Positions 16,695-25,473 of a stretch of DNA of 64,000 bases are shown one piece after another. Numbering within the stretch: position 1 is the stretch's first letter; every line of letters starts with the position of its first letter. Under the pieces are notes generated by a model. The model was not told where the DNA came from. It did no database searches and saw only the letters and a list, made by a program, of their open reading frames with translations. The translations under genes and the position numbers were made by a program. Source of the DNA: Chloroflexota bacterium (lineage in GTDB: Bacteria > Chloroflexota > Limnocylindria > Limnocylindrales > CSP1-4); contig CANJLL010000009.1 of assembly GCA_947475545.1 (NCBI GenBank), forward strand, positions 1-64,000. Direction: 5' to 3'.

Positions 16695-16753
16695 GTGCGT
16701 CCCGGGGCCGGGGCGGCCGCCAGCCGTCGCGGAAGGGTGCCAAACGGCACGTT

Positions 16754-17992
16754 TCAGCGCCCCGGGAGGCGGAAGTCGAGGGCCCGGAGCCGGCAGTCCG
16801 GCGGCAACCCGCGCCCCAGGAGCATGACCCGGAACTTGCCCATGGCGGCCGGATCGAGCATCCGCATGAGCGCCGAGCGGGCCGTCAGGTAGTCCTCAGG
16901 CACCGTCGCGGGGTCGCCTCCCAGTGCTGCAAAGAGGTCGCCCGCGCCAAGGCTGGCCAGCAGCTCCGCCTGCGTCGTGATCCCAGCCGTCACCAGCCCG
17001 GCGGCCTCGGCCGCACGCTGGACGGCCGTGACGTCGACGTGGGCGGTCAGGTCCTGGCGACCGACGGCCGCGAACGGCTCGTCCACGGCGCGGTGGTGGC
17101 GATAGGCGAGCAGCGTCCCGCGCGGCCGCTTGAAGCCGTCGTACAGCTCCGGGGCGGGATGCCCGTAGTCGATGAGCAGGAGCAGGCCGCGGCCCAGCTC
17201 GGCGGCCCGGTCCGCGACCCAGTCGTCCAGAGCCAGGCAGATCTCGGCGTCCTGGCCGGGGCGGAGGGTGATCCCCTCGCCGGCGAGACGGGCGGCGAGG
17301 GCGGGGGTTGAGGCCGGACCGGCCAGGGCCTCGAAGGTGGGCACGGGTTCGGACGCTCCTGCGGCCTCGACCACGAACAGCTCCTCCAGCCCGCCGTCGG
17401 CCAGCCCCCGGACACGATGGACCGGGAGCGCGTCGAGGACCTCGTTGCCCAGGATCAGCCCGGTCAGCGGGGCCGGATCGGCGGCGCCCGCGAGGTCCAG
17501 GCGCGCGCCGTGACCGGCGGCGGCCAGCCGCGCCGCGAGCGCCTCGATCCGGCGGGGCTCGATCTCCACGGGCTGATAGCGCAGCGCGGCGAGGGCGCCG
17601 GACCCGTCGCGCGCCAGCCCGTCGAGGATCGCCTCGGCCAGGGCGCCCGCCCCGGCCCCGTGCTCGCGCAAAACGAACGGGTCGGGACAGCCCAGGAGCT
17701 CCCAGACCTGGTGGACCTGGCGTGCCAGCGACCAGCCGAAGATGGGATGCGCCTCGGGGGCGGTGATGAAGTCGCCCTCCCGGCCAGGTCGTGCCTGCTC
17801 GGCGGTGTAGTAGCCGCCCTGGGGGTCGTACAGGGCCAGCGCCATGAACCGGGCGAAGGTCATGGGGCCGCGCTCGCGGATCTCCCCGGCGATCTTCGCG
17901 GCGAGATCGGGATGGCTGGACGGGGCGGGTCGAGGGTCCAGGCCGGGGGCGCGCCGAAGGCCCAGGGCGGCGGCGAACGGGTCGTGGGTCAC
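16754..17992 (-). CDS. MidA/NDUFAF7-family SAM-dependent protein arginine methyltransferase
   Basis: 412 aa, GTG start at 17992 overlapping the preceding gene's stop (GTGA). DUF185/MidA family: the N-terminal RGPMTFARFMALALYDPQGGYY segment, GDFITAPEAHPIFGWSLA, then LREHGAGAGALAEAIL (SAM loop) and GLILGNEVLDALPVHRV (the NEVLDALP motif is diagnostic). LIDYGHP and LLAYRHH follow. The mitochondrial homologue NDUFAF7 dimethylates an arginine of NDUFS2 (NuoD) during complex I assembly. Its position directly upstream of nuoA, same strand, supports a complex I assembly role here; that is inference. Confidence 0.85.
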   Translation of the reverse strand: MTHDPFAAALGLRRAPGLDPRPAPSSHPDLAAKIAGEIRERGPMTFARFMALALYDPQGGYYTAEQARPGREGDFITAPEAHPIFGWSLARQVHQVWELLGCPDPFVLREHGAGAGALAEAILDGLARDGSGALAALRYQPVEIEPRRIEALAARLAAAGHGARLDLAGAADPAPLTGLILGNEVLDALPVHRVRGLADGGLEELFVVEAAGASEPVPTFEALAGPASTPALAARLAGEGITLRPGQDAEICLALDDWVADRAAELGRGLLLLIDYGHPAPELYDGFKRPRGTLLAYRHHRAVDEPFAAVGRQDLTAHVDVTAVQRAAEAAGLVTAGITTQAELLASLGAGDLFAALGGDPATVPEDYLTARSALMRMLDPAAMGKFRVMLLGRGLPPDCRLRALDFRLPGR

Positions 17993-19077
17993 GTGCCGGG
18001 GCCGACGACGAGGTGGAGCCCCGGACCCACCAGGCTATGGCCGCCCAGGAGGACCGGGATGGGTGCCCCGGCGGCAGCAGCAGTCAGCGCCCGGAGCCAC
18101 GGGTCGCGGACGCGGCCGGGGAGCAGGAGGTCGCTGGCGAACCGGTCCTCCGCGGCCGGCCAGCCTCGTTCGTCGCGGCCAAGGCGATGGGCAAGGAGCA
18201 CGCGCGTGTCCAGGATCGCGGCCTCGCCCAGCCGGGAGAGGATCGCGCCCAACGCATCGGGGCCATCCCGGTCCAGCAGGGCACCCAGCACGGACGCCGG
18301 CGGCCGGCCATCGGCGGTCCCAGTCTTGAGCCCCCGCTCTTCGACCAGCGCCCGAACGCGGGCGGCCGCGTGCCGCTCCAGCCAAGACAGCGTGGCTGCC
18401 GAGGTCCGGCCGACGACCACCAGCTCGGCCCCGGGATCGGCGGCAACGGCCCGGATCCGGCCGAGGCGATCAAGCACCGGGCCGAGGCCGGCCGTGGCGG
18501 GCGGTTCGGGCGCCCACGCCGGCGTCTGCCCGCCCGTCGGGCGTCCCGCGGCCAGCGACGTCAGCACCAGGTCCAGCGGCGAATCGAGGTCCAGGCCCAG
18601 GCGGCTCCGCGCCCGGAGGCCCGTCACGGCGTAGCCGGCCGCGTCGGCGAGCCAGCGCGGGAGGGCGTTGTCGGTGATCGCATCCGGGAGGTCGCGCAGC
18701 GCGGCCAGGCCGGCGATGGCGACCACGTCCGCGGAGTAGCGGTTGTTGGCCAGCGCGGTCCCAGCGGGTCCGCGCGCGGCATCCACCAGGCGCCGGTAGT
18801 CGGCGCGGGTCGCGAGCGGGATCGCGCCGGAGCCCAGGACCACCAGGCCGCGGGTTCCGTGTGCGGGCAGCCCGGGGAGGACGTCGCGGAGCCTGCGGCC
18901 GAACGGGATGCCGTCGGGTGGGCCGCCCTCGATCCGGATGTCGTTGGCGCCGGCGGCCTCGAACGCGGCCTGATGGCGCTGGGCCAGCCGCGCGCGGGCG
19001 GCGCCCAGCCACGATTCGAGCGGCCCGGCGGCCGGTTCAGGCTCCGGATGGAAGATTCGGACGGCGACGCGCATCAT
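17989..19077 (-). CDS. GT-A/nucleotidyltransferase-like protein of unknown function
   Basis: 362 aa. The start at 19077 (the first of two adjacent ATGs) is supported by a TAGACT box 7 bases upstream. The N-terminal half has a pattern like MobA/CofC-type nucleotidyltransferases: an alpha/beta start, AGANDIRIEGG, GLVVLGSGAIPLAT where such enzymes have their metal site, and ADVVAIAGLAALRDLP. The typical LAGGxSxRxG loop is not seen. The C-terminal half (about 200-362) is alpha/beta-like with no recognised motif. The substrate cannot be named. It overlaps the MidA-type gene by four bases, so the two are probably co-translated. Confidence 0.5.
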   Translation of the reverse strand: MMRVAVRIFHPEPEPAAGPLESWLGAARARLAQRHQAAFEAAGANDIRIEGGPPDGIPFGRRLRDVLPGLPAHGTRGLVVLGSGAIPLATRADYRRLVDAARGPAGTALANNRYSADVVAIAGLAALRDLPDAITDNALPRWLADAAGYAVTGLRARSRLGLDLDSPLDLVLTSLAAGRPTGGQTPAWAPEPPATAGLGPVLDRLGRIRAVAADPGAELVVVGRTSAATLSWLERHAAARVRALVEERGLKTGTADGRPPASVLGALLDRDGPDALGAILSRLGEAAILDTRVLLAHRLGRDERGWPAAEDRFASDLLLPGRVRDPWLRALTAAAAGAPIPVLLGGHSLVGPGLHLVVGPGT

Positions 19078-19084
19078 CGCGCCG

Positions 19085-19090
19085 AGTCTA
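19085..19090 (-). promoter_or_regulatory. Leaderless-type -10 box
   Basis: TAGACT on the minus strand is 7 bases before the ATG at 19077. A CTGACC element 16 bases farther upstream could be the -35. No Shine-Dalgarno sequence is present. Confidence 0.45.
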
Positions 19091-19147
19091 GCGGCGCCGG
19101 CCCGGCGGTCAGCGCCGGGCGTTCGACGCCGGATTGGAGGAGGACAC

Positions 19148-19777
19148 GTGGCGCGACGGGTTCGGGCATACGTTGGGCTGGGGTCCAACACCGGGGATTC
19201 CGCGGCCACGCTCGCCGTCGCCGTCGCAGCGCTGGGCGCGCTCCGGGGGGCTCGCCTCCGCGCGGTGTCATGTCTGTACGTGACCCGGCCCGTGGGCGTG
19301 CTGGACCAGCCGGACTTCCTCAACGCGGTGGTCGCGCTGGACGTCGCCAGTGGGTCCGACCCGGACGACGGCGCGCTCGCCCTTCTCCGCGCGCTCAAGG
19401 GAATCGAAGCCGACGCCGGCCGGACCGACGGGCGCCGCTGGGGGCCGCGGGTCCTGGACCTGGACCTGCTCGTCTTCGGGCGCGCCCGCATCGTGGTGGA
19501 GCGGCCGCCTGAGCTGGCCCCGGCCAGGGCGCTGGCTTCCGTGGATGTGGCCGGCGTTCCCCCGGCGCTCACCTTTCTCCAGGTCCCGCATCGCGATGCC
19601 GCGGACCGCCTCTTCGTGCTGGCGCCGCTCGCCGACCTTGCCCCCGGCCTGGTCCCGCCCGGCTGGCACGAGACGGCTGGGACGGCGCGGGCGCGCCGAG
19701 AGCGCGCGGAGGGCGCCGGGGCGGTGCGCGTCGTGGGGGATTGGGACACCCACACGGGGCACTGGATGCAACGATAG
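19148..19777 (+). CDS. folK: 2-amino-4-hydroxy-6-hydroxymethyldihydropteridine pyrophosphokinase
   Basis: 209 aa, GTG start at 19148 preceded by a strong GGAGGAGG. Transfers pyrophosphate from ATP to hydroxymethyl-dihydropterin in folate synthesis. Motifs: YVGLGSNTGD, TRPVG-x4-PDFLNAV, RRWGPRVLDLDLLVFG (metal-binding DLDLL) and VPHRDAADRLFVLAPLADL. The last 40 residues, ending GDWDTHTGHWMQR, extend beyond the usual end. No other folate gene is adjacent. Confidence 0.93.
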   Translation: MARRVRAYVGLGSNTGDSAATLAVAVAALGALRGARLRAVSCLYVTRPVGVLDQPDFLNAVVALDVASGSDPDDGALALLRALKGIEADAGRTDGRRWGPRVLDLDLLVFGRARIVVERPPELAPARALASVDVAGVPPALTFLQVPHRDAADRLFVLAPLADLAPGLVPPGWHETAGTARARRERAEGAGAVRVVGDWDTHTGHWMQR

Positions 19778-19867
19778 GAACCCCGGCTCCTGCGTCCCGA
19801 ACCTCGCGTCCGCACCCAGGGCGGGGCAGGTCGTCCTCCTCTGATGCCGCTGTGGGCGATGGCTCGC

Positions 19868-19895
19868 TTGACGCTTGGTCGACGGTGCGTACAGT
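19868..19895 (+). promoter_or_regulatory. Promoter TTGACG-N16-TACAGT
   Basis: -35 TTGACG at 19868-19873 and -10 TACAGT at 19890-19895 have a 16-base spacer. They lie about 90 bases before the next gene's start in the 209-base gap after folK. Confidence 0.55.
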
Positions 19896-19986
19896 TCGGC
19901 CGGAGTACGGCGGGACCCGACGCCCGGCGCTTCCGGCGGCCAACGCGCCGGACGCGGGCGTGGTCACGAAAGGAGGACGGCGGGAC

Positions 19987-20562
19987 GTGGCGCATCACTG
20001 GTGGTTCGCCAGCTTTGAGGCCGAGCGGCTCTTCTCGCTCTTCGCCGACCCGACCGGCTCTGCCGTGGTGCGGATGGTGGCACTGGCGCCGGAGCTGCAG
20101 ACCCGGCTGGTCGACCCGCCGACCGCTGTGCGTGTGGTGCAGACATTCCTGGCCTCAGGCCTGTCGTACGACGATCTCAGCCTGCGCGAGGCCACGGTGG
20201 CCGACGACCTGGTACCCGAGATCTTCTCGCCGCGCGGCTTCGGCGAGGAGCTGCTCGTGGAGCCGCTCTCGTCCGCCGGGATCCCGCTGACGGTGGTCCG
20301 GGAGCTGGTTACGCGCCTGCCGTCCGCCTCGATGCTCAAATCGTTGATCAGCGGCCGGCGGGCCGGCCAGGATCAGCCCAGCGCGTGCGAGTACGTGGTC
20401 CTGGAGCCGGCTGAGGTGGCGCTGCTCATCCACGAAGTGGAAGCCGCGCTGGCCGTCTGGCTGCCCTGGCAGTCGGAGGGCGCGCCGCAGGCGACGCGCG
20501 ACCTGCTGCTGGCGCCCCTCCGCGATTCGGTGGGCGCGTGGGTCTTCGGCCAGCTGGTCTGA
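19987..20562 (+). CDS. Conserved-looking hypothetical protein
   Basis: 191 aa from the GTG at 19987, chosen for AGGAGG at 19971-19976 and a promoter upstream; the open frame reaches farther back but over low-complexity sequence. Not recognised. The sequence is soluble and mostly helical, with AHHWWFASFEAERLFSLFADP at the start and a C-terminal acidic stretch VLEPAEVALLIHEVEAAL. No Cys, no signal peptide. It is convergent with glpX. Confidence 0.6.
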   Translation: MAHHWWFASFEAERLFSLFADPTGSAVVRMVALAPELQTRLVDPPTAVRVVQTFLASGLSYDDLSLREATVADDLVPEIFSPRGFGEELLVEPLSSAGIPLTVVRELVTRLPSASMLKSLISGRRAGQDQPSACEYVVLEPAEVALLIHEVEAALAVWLPWQSEGAPQATRDLLLAPLRDSVGAWVFGQLV

Positions 20563-20574
20563 CGCCCGGAGCCG

Positions 20575-20608
20575 GGCAATGGCCCACGGCCAGGCAATGG
20601 CCCACGGC
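20575..20608. repeat. Two-copy 16-bp direct repeat
   Basis: GGCAATGGCCCACGGC occurs at 20575-20590 and 20593-20608 (period 18) in the gap between two convergent genes. Each copy can form a small GGGC/GCCC hairpin. Confidence 0.7.
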
Positions 20609-20649
20609 GCCGGCTTTCGCCGCGGACCCGGGCGTCGTGCCGCGAACGC

Positions 20650-21627
20650 CTAGAGGCGGACGGTCGGGGGCTTCGACAGGTCGAACATCTGGACCGTGTC
20701 CACGAAGCGGACCTGCTTGCTCTGGTACGACATCACCAGCGAGTGCGTCCGGGCGCCGCCGCCGAAGAAGCGCACGCCGTCGAGGAGGTCACCCTTGGTG
20801 ACACCCGTGGCCGCGAAGACCAGGTTCTCGCCGCTGGCCAGCTCTTCGGTCCGGTAGACCCGCGACTCGTCGTCGTCGTTGCCCATCTTGATGGCGCGGG
20901 CCCGCTCCTCGGGGTTGCGGAACCGGAACCGGGCCTGGATCTCTCCGCCCAGGCACCGGAGCGCGGCGGCGGTGATCACGCCCTCGGGCGCCCCGCCCGT
21001 GCCCATGACCGCATGGACGCCCGTGCCCGAGACCGCGCACGAGATGGCCGCCGACAGGTCGCCGTCGCTGATGAGCTTGATGCGGGCGCCGGCGGCACGC
21101 ACCTCGTTGATCAGGCCTTCGTGGCGCGCCCGTTCCAGGATCACGATCGTGATGTCCTGGGGCTTGCGGCCGAGGGCCTCGGCGATGCGATGGACGTTCT
21201 CGGTGGGGGTTCGCGTGATGTCGACCTTGCCGGCGACCACCGGGCCCACGCACAGCTTGTCGAGGTACGTATCCGGGGCGTGCAGGAGGCCGCCCTTCTC
21301 GGAGGCGGCCAGGACGGTGATGGCGCCGGCCTGGCCGTAGGCGACCAGGTTGGTGCCCTCCAGCGGATCCACCGCGATGTCGATCTCCGGCACCCCGGCC
21401 GCGCGGGTGCCGACCTGCTCGCCGATGTACAGCATCGGCGCCTCGTCGCGCTCCCCCTCGCCGATCACGATGGTTCCTGCCATGTCGATCTCGTCCATGA
21501 TCTTGCGCATGGCTTCGGTGGCGGCCTGGTCGGCGGCCATGCGGTCGCCCCGGCCCATGAACCGGGCCGAAGCGATGGCGGCAATCTCGGTGACGCGGAC
21601 CATGTCGAGTGCGAGGAGCTGTTCCAT
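20650..21627 (-). CDS. glpX: Class II fructose-1,6-bisphosphatase
   Basis: 325 aa from ATG 21627; a longer TTG start at 21660 is less likely. Hydrolyses fructose-1,6-bisphosphate to fructose 6-phosphate in gluconeogenesis. GlpX motifs: [45 protein letters not shown] (metal site) and [20 protein letters not shown]. Length is typical (about 320-340). The dual FBPase/SBPase function seen in phototrophs cannot be excluded, but there is no Calvin-cycle context. Confidence 0.93.
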   Translation of the reverse strand: MEQLLALDMVRVTEIAAIASARFMGRGDRMAADQAATEAMRKIMDEIDMAGTIVIGEGERDEAPMLYIGEQVGTRAAGVPEIDIAVDPLEGTNLVAYGQAGAITVLAASEKGGLLHAPDTYLDKLCVGPVVAGKVDITRTPTENVHRIAEALGRKPQDITIVILERARHEGLINEVRAAGARIKLISDGDLSAAISCAVSGTGVHAVMGTGGAPEGVITAAALRCLGGEIQARFRFRNPEERARAIKMGNDDDESRVYRTEELASGENLVFAATGVTKGDLLDGVRFFGGGARTHSLVMSYQSKQVRFVDTVQMFDLSKPPTVRL

Positions 21628-21773
21628 CGGTGCTCGGGCCTCCCGTGGTGGTGGAGTCAAGGCGGCTCATCAGGGTGTGCCGAGCGTTCGGCGGATCCAT
21701 CGGAGCTGGTCGACGCCCACGCTGGGCGTTCGCCGGTTGCGTGCAGTTTGGCGGATTCGTCCGCGCGGTATCG

Positions 21774-23321
21774 TCAGGTCCGGAAGTGCCGCCGGCCGGT
21801 GAAGACCATGGCCAGGTGGTGACGGTCTGCGACCTCGATCGCCATCTCGTCGCGGATGGAGCCGCCGGGCTGGATGATCGCCGTGACGCCGCTCTGGGCC
21901 GCGATCTGGATGCCGTCCGGGAACGGGAAGTAGGCATCGCTGGCCATGACTGAGAGGCGGGCCCGGTCGCCCGCGCGCCGGAGCGCGATCTCCACCGAGA
22001 CCTGGCGGCTGGCCTGTGCCGCGCCGATCCCCACTGTCCCGGCGTTCTTCGCCAGCACGATGGCATTGGACCGGACGTGGCGGACCGCACGCCAGGCGAA
22101 GAGGAGGTCCGTGAGCTCCTCCAGCGTGGGTCGTCGCTTGGTGACCACCTGCAGCTGTCGGCGGTCCAGGCCCAGCGTGTCCTGGGTCTCCACGAGCAGC
22201 CCGCCACCGATCCGCTTGAAGTCCAGGCTGGCGATGCCGTAGTCGCGCATCCCCTCCGACGGGTCCGGCGGGACGGCGAGAATCTCCAGGCCGGGCTTGG
22301 CCTTCAGGATGCCGAGGGCCGCCGGGCTGTACGACGGGGCCACGACGGTCTCGTACGAGTTGTTCGCGATCTCGCGCGCCGTGGAGCCGTCCATCTCCCT
22401 GTTCACTGCCACGATCCCGCCGAACGACGCCACCGGATCCGTCTCGAGGGCCTTGCGATACGCCTCCACGAGCTCGCCGTTGGAGGCCAGCCCCACGGGG
22501 TCCGTGTGCTTGACGATGGCCACCGTGGGCGCGGTGTAGTCGCCGACCATCCGCCAGGCCGCGTCCAGGTCCTGCAGGTTGTTGAACGAGGGTCGTTCGC
22601 CCTGGATCTGGGTGGCATCCGCGATTGTCCCGGATGTGTGGGTGGTCTCCCGGTAGAACGCCGCGCTCTGGTGCGGGTTCTCGCCGTAGCGCAGGTCATC
22701 CACCTTCTCCAGGACCATCGCCAGTCGGCGCGGGAAGGTAGTGCCCGAGAACTGGTTGAGGTATGCCGCGATCTCCGCGTGGTGGGCCGCCACGGCCCCG
22801 AAGGCGTCCGCCGCCAACTGTGCGCGCAGCTCCGGGCTGACCGATCCCCGCTCCTTGAGCTCCTCGATCAGCCGGGTGTAGTGCTCCGGGCTGGCGACGG
22901 CCGCGACTCCCGCCGCGTTGCGCCCCGCCGCGCCCAGCAGGGCCGCGCCGCCGACGTCGATCATCTCGAGCGCCTCGTCGATGCCCACCAGGCGCTGCCC
23001 GATCTCGGCGCCGAAGGGGCGTACGTTGACCACGACGATGTCGATCAGGCCGATCCCCTGTTCCGCCAGCTCCCGGAGCTGGTCTGGCCGATCCCGGCGC
23101 GCCAGGATCCCGGCGTAGACGGCGGGGTGGAAGGTCTTGACGCGGCCGCCGAGGAACTCGGGGACCTGGGTCAGCTCGACGACGGGCCGCGCGGCGATGC
23201 CGTCGGCGGCAAGGTGCTCACGGGTTCCGTCCGTCGCGAACAGCTCCACGCCCAGCGCGGTCAGCTCGCGGGCGAGGATGCTGATCCCCTCACGGTTGGC
23301 AACTGAGAGCAGGGCTCGCAC
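21774..23321 (-). CDS. purH: Bifunctional AICAR formyltransferase / IMP cyclohydrolase
   Basis: 515 aa from the GTG at 23321, which is preceded by GGAGG at nine bases; the open frame extends farther upstream without homology. Catalyses the last two steps of IMP synthesis. The N-terminal MGS-like cyclohydrolase domain (RALLSVANREGI, GGRVKTFHPAVYAGIL) is followed by the formyltransferase domain: DLRYGENPHQ, VKHTDPVGLASN (catalytic Lys-His; the common Asn-Pro-Cys-Gly is Asp-Pro-Val-Gly here), SNAIVLAKNAGTVGIGA and FPFPDGIQ. Ends with a typical basic RRHFRT-like tail. Confidence 0.95.
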   Translation of the reverse strand: MRALLSVANREGISILARELTALGVELFATDGTREHLAADGIAARPVVELTQVPEFLGGRVKTFHPAVYAGILARRDRPDQLRELAEQGIGLIDIVVVNVRPFGAEIGQRLVGIDEALEMIDVGGAALLGAAGRNAAGVAAVASPEHYTRLIEELKERGSVSPELRAQLAADAFGAVAAHHAEIAAYLNQFSGTTFPRRLAMVLEKVDDLRYGENPHQSAAFYRETTHTSGTIADATQIQGERPSFNNLQDLDAAWRMVGDYTAPTVAIVKHTDPVGLASNGELVEAYRKALETDPVASFGGIVAVNREMDGSTAREIANNSYETVVAPSYSPAALGILKAKPGLEILAVPPDPSEGMRDYGIASLDFKRIGGGLLVETQDTLGLDRRQLQVVTKRRPTLEELTDLLFAWRAVRHVRSNAIVLAKNAGTVGIGAAQASRQVSVEIALRRAGDRARLSVMASDAYFPFPDGIQIAAQSGVTAIIQPGGSIRDEMAIEVADRHHLAMVFTGRRHFRT

Positions 23322-23539
23322 CCGGGCGGTCCTCCGACTGGCGGGAGATGGCGTCCGCACAGGGCCGACTGTTCTCCTGGCCGACCGCAGGGCTGCCCGG
23401 GACCCCCTGGTGCGATCCGGCCCGGCCCTTGGCTCCTGCCCCGCGCGACTGCGCTCGAGTATAGCGCCCGGCATGGCATACTCCCTCATCGCCGGGTGTT
23501 CACAGACGACACTCGTGCATCGGTCCACGAGGAACTACC

Positions 23540-23977
23540 GTGACGTTGCTGCCCTGGGAATACCTCTTCCTGCCGTTCAGCCGCACGAACTTTCCGGATA
23601 TCTACGACCTGAGCTGGGCCGCCTCGCTGGCGCTCATCGCGGTCGCGGTCGTCCTGTACAACATGCGCACCCGGGCACTCCACAAGCACGCCCCGTACCT
23701 GGACATGTGGGAGTGGATCCTGTGGACCTCGGTCATCACCTTCTTCCTGGTGGCGATCGGGGCACTCTTCCTGTTCGACTTCTTCCTCGTGCTGTTCACG
23801 ATCGTCGTCGGCTTGGGCGTCCTGGTCTACGCGCGGTTCCGGCGCTTCCCGCCGGTCTTCGCGATCTACGACCAGAAGCTGGCCCGGGAGCGCTACTTCA
23901 GCAAGACGCGCTTCACGCACCCCGAGGCCACCATCCGGTCCAAGCCGGCGCGCCGGATCAACCGCCGCCGGCGGTAG
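23540..23977 (+). CDS. Small membrane protein of unknown function
   Basis: 145 aa, GTG start at 23540 with GAGGA six bases upstream. Two to three membrane helices (about 25-45, 60-80, 80-100), then a basic cytoplasmic tail ending RRINRRRR. Not recognised. A TATAGC box at 23459-23464 in the gap shared with the divergent purH may be its -10. Confidence 0.65.
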   Translation: MTLLPWEYLFLPFSRTNFPDIYDLSWAASLALIAVAVVLYNMRTRALHKHAPYLDMWEWILWTSVITFFLVAIGALFLFDFFLVLFTIVVGLGVLVYARFRRFPPVFAIYDQKLARERYFSKTRFTHPEATIRSKPARRINRRRR

Positions 23978-24038
23978 GATCGGGCGGGCAGGCGCAGGCC
24001 GGGCCAGCAGGCATCCAGGCAGCGTCGACAGGCCTCCC

Positions 24039-24518
24039 ATGCCGATGGATGTCCGCCGCTTCGGGGTTGGCCACCGCCGCCCACATGGGCCGGAGGGATC
24101 GCGCCACGTCGACGGCGTGATCATCCACAGCGACGCGCGGGGTGCCGTCAGCGAGCTGGCCTTCGCCCGGGACGCGCGGCTGGAGCCCCACCAGAGCCCC
24201 AATGCCGCGTGGTTGTGCGTGATCGAGGGCGGGGGCTGGGTCCTGGTGGGCGAGGAGGCACGGCGGGTGGCGGCCGGCGAGGCGGTGGCGTGGCCGGCAG
24301 ACGTGCTGCACGCGGCCTGGACGGACCACGTGCCCATGCGGGCGCTGCTCGTTGAGCTGACCGGCGCGGACGACGCGTGGGCGCGCGGCATCCTGGAGGG
24401 TCGGGCACGGCTGGTGGGGCCGGGACAGGGAAGTGCGGCCGATCGTGGCGAGGGCCAGCTGGCGCCCAGGCCGGTGAACCCCGCGGACTTCGTCCACCAC
24501 GAGGGCGAGCCGCTCTAG
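24039..24518 (+). CDS. Cupin-domain protein
   Basis: 159 aa. A single beta-barrel cupin domain spans about residues 25-105: LEPHQSPNAAWLCVIEGGGWVLVGEEARRV has the G-rich cupin turn, and GEAVAWPADVLHAAW matches cupin motif 2 with a His. Motif 1 has His instead of the usual HxH pair (EPHQSP), so metal binding is uncertain. Function unknown; such proteins often sense or isomerise small molecules. A TAGGAT box at 23976-23981 is a possible promoter. Confidence 0.7.
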   Translation: MPMDVRRFGVGHRRPHGPEGSRHVDGVIIHSDARGAVSELAFARDARLEPHQSPNAAWLCVIEGGGWVLVGEEARRVAAGEAVAWPADVLHAAWTDHVPMRALLVELTGADDAWARGILEGRARLVGPGQGSAADRGEGQLAPRPVNPADFVHHEGEPL

Positions 24519-24580
24519 CCAGGTCGGCAGGACGGCACCGCGCGGTGACGGAGGCGGCGTCAGCCCAACCTCGGCCCACT

Positions 24581-25354
24581 TCAGCCCAGGCGGCGGGCGA
24601 TCCAGACCTCTTCGGACGGCCACTGCCGCGCCCATCCCCGGCTGGCGGTGTCGAATCGCTCGTCGGCGGGGTCGCCGTCTGGCGCCCGGAGCTCCACGAG
24701 GCGCTCCACCTGGAAGCCCGAGGCATGGAGCAGGTCGATCCACTCGCCGTGCGGGAGGTGGAACTCCACGCCGGGGTCGCCGCCCCACGTGGTCCGGCCC
24801 ATCCCGAATTGCGGTCGCTGCAGGGCCTGGGTGGCGCCGCCGGACACGAACGGGACCGTCAGGTACATCAGGGTCGAGTTCGTCAGGAAGGCCAGGCGCC
24901 CACCCGGGCGGAGCACGCGGGCGGCTTCGGGCACCCAGCGATGCGGGTCGGCCCACAGGCAGGCGCCGTACTCGCTGATCGCCAGGTCGAAGCTGGCGTC
25001 CCGGAACGGCAGGGACTCGGCGTTGGCGAGGTGCAGCGGGAAGGTGTGCCCGAACTCGGCCTGGCAGGCGCGCGCGGTCTCCAGCTGGCGGGGCGAGTTG
25101 TCGATCCCCACGGGCCGGGCGCCACGCGCGGCGAGCCAGCCCGAGACGTAGCCGGTCCCGCATCCAAGCTCGACGACGTCGAGGCCCTGGACTCCGCCGG
25201 CCGGCAGCATCCCGACCTGCGCCTCCGGGATGTTCCAGATCCCCCAGGTGATCTCCGGTCTCGACCAGTTGCGCCGCGCGTAGGTGGCGTACTCGGTGGC
25301 CAGGTGGTCCCACGCGTCGCGGTTGATTCGGGCGTGTTCAGGCAGGTCGTCCAT
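24581..25354 (-). CDS. Class I SAM-dependent methyltransferase
   Basis: 257 aa from ATG 25354, supported by a TACCCT box 8 bases upstream. Methyltransf_11-type: VVELGCGTGYVSGWLAARG (SAM loop), PVGIDNSPRQLETAR (acidic ribose-binding Asp), NAESLPFRDASFDLAIS and AARVLRPGGRLAF. The C-terminal part carries several Trp (TTWGGDPGVEF). Substrate unknown; it resembles UbiE/SmtA-like small-molecule methyltransferases. Confidence 0.85.
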   Translation of the reverse strand: MDDLPEHARINRDAWDHLATEYATYARRNWSRPEITWGIWNIPEAQVGMLPAGGVQGLDVVELGCGTGYVSGWLAARGARPVGIDNSPRQLETARACQAEFGHTFPLHLANAESLPFRDASFDLAISEYGACLWADPHRWVPEAARVLRPGGRLAFLTNSTLMYLTVPFVSGGATQALQRPQFGMGRTTWGGDPGVEFHLPHGEWIDLLHASGFQVERLVELRAPDGDPADERFDTASRGWARQWPSEEVWIARRLG

Positions 25355-25411
25355 GGGCGCGAAGGGTACCGCGCCGGCTCGCCGAATCACGGAGCCCTTG
25401 CGGCTGCACAT

Positions 25412-25446
25412 CTTGCCGCGACGTCTTGCCGCGACGTCTTGCCGCG
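25412..25446. repeat. 13-bp tandem repeat, 2.7 copies
   Basis: CTTGCCGCGACGT repeats at 25412, 25425 and 25438 (partial) in the divergent gap between the methyltransferase and the MFS gene. It could host regulator binding or be slippage-derived. Confidence 0.75.
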
Positions 25447-25473
25447 GAGGGCGCAACCCCGGATGATCCCGGG

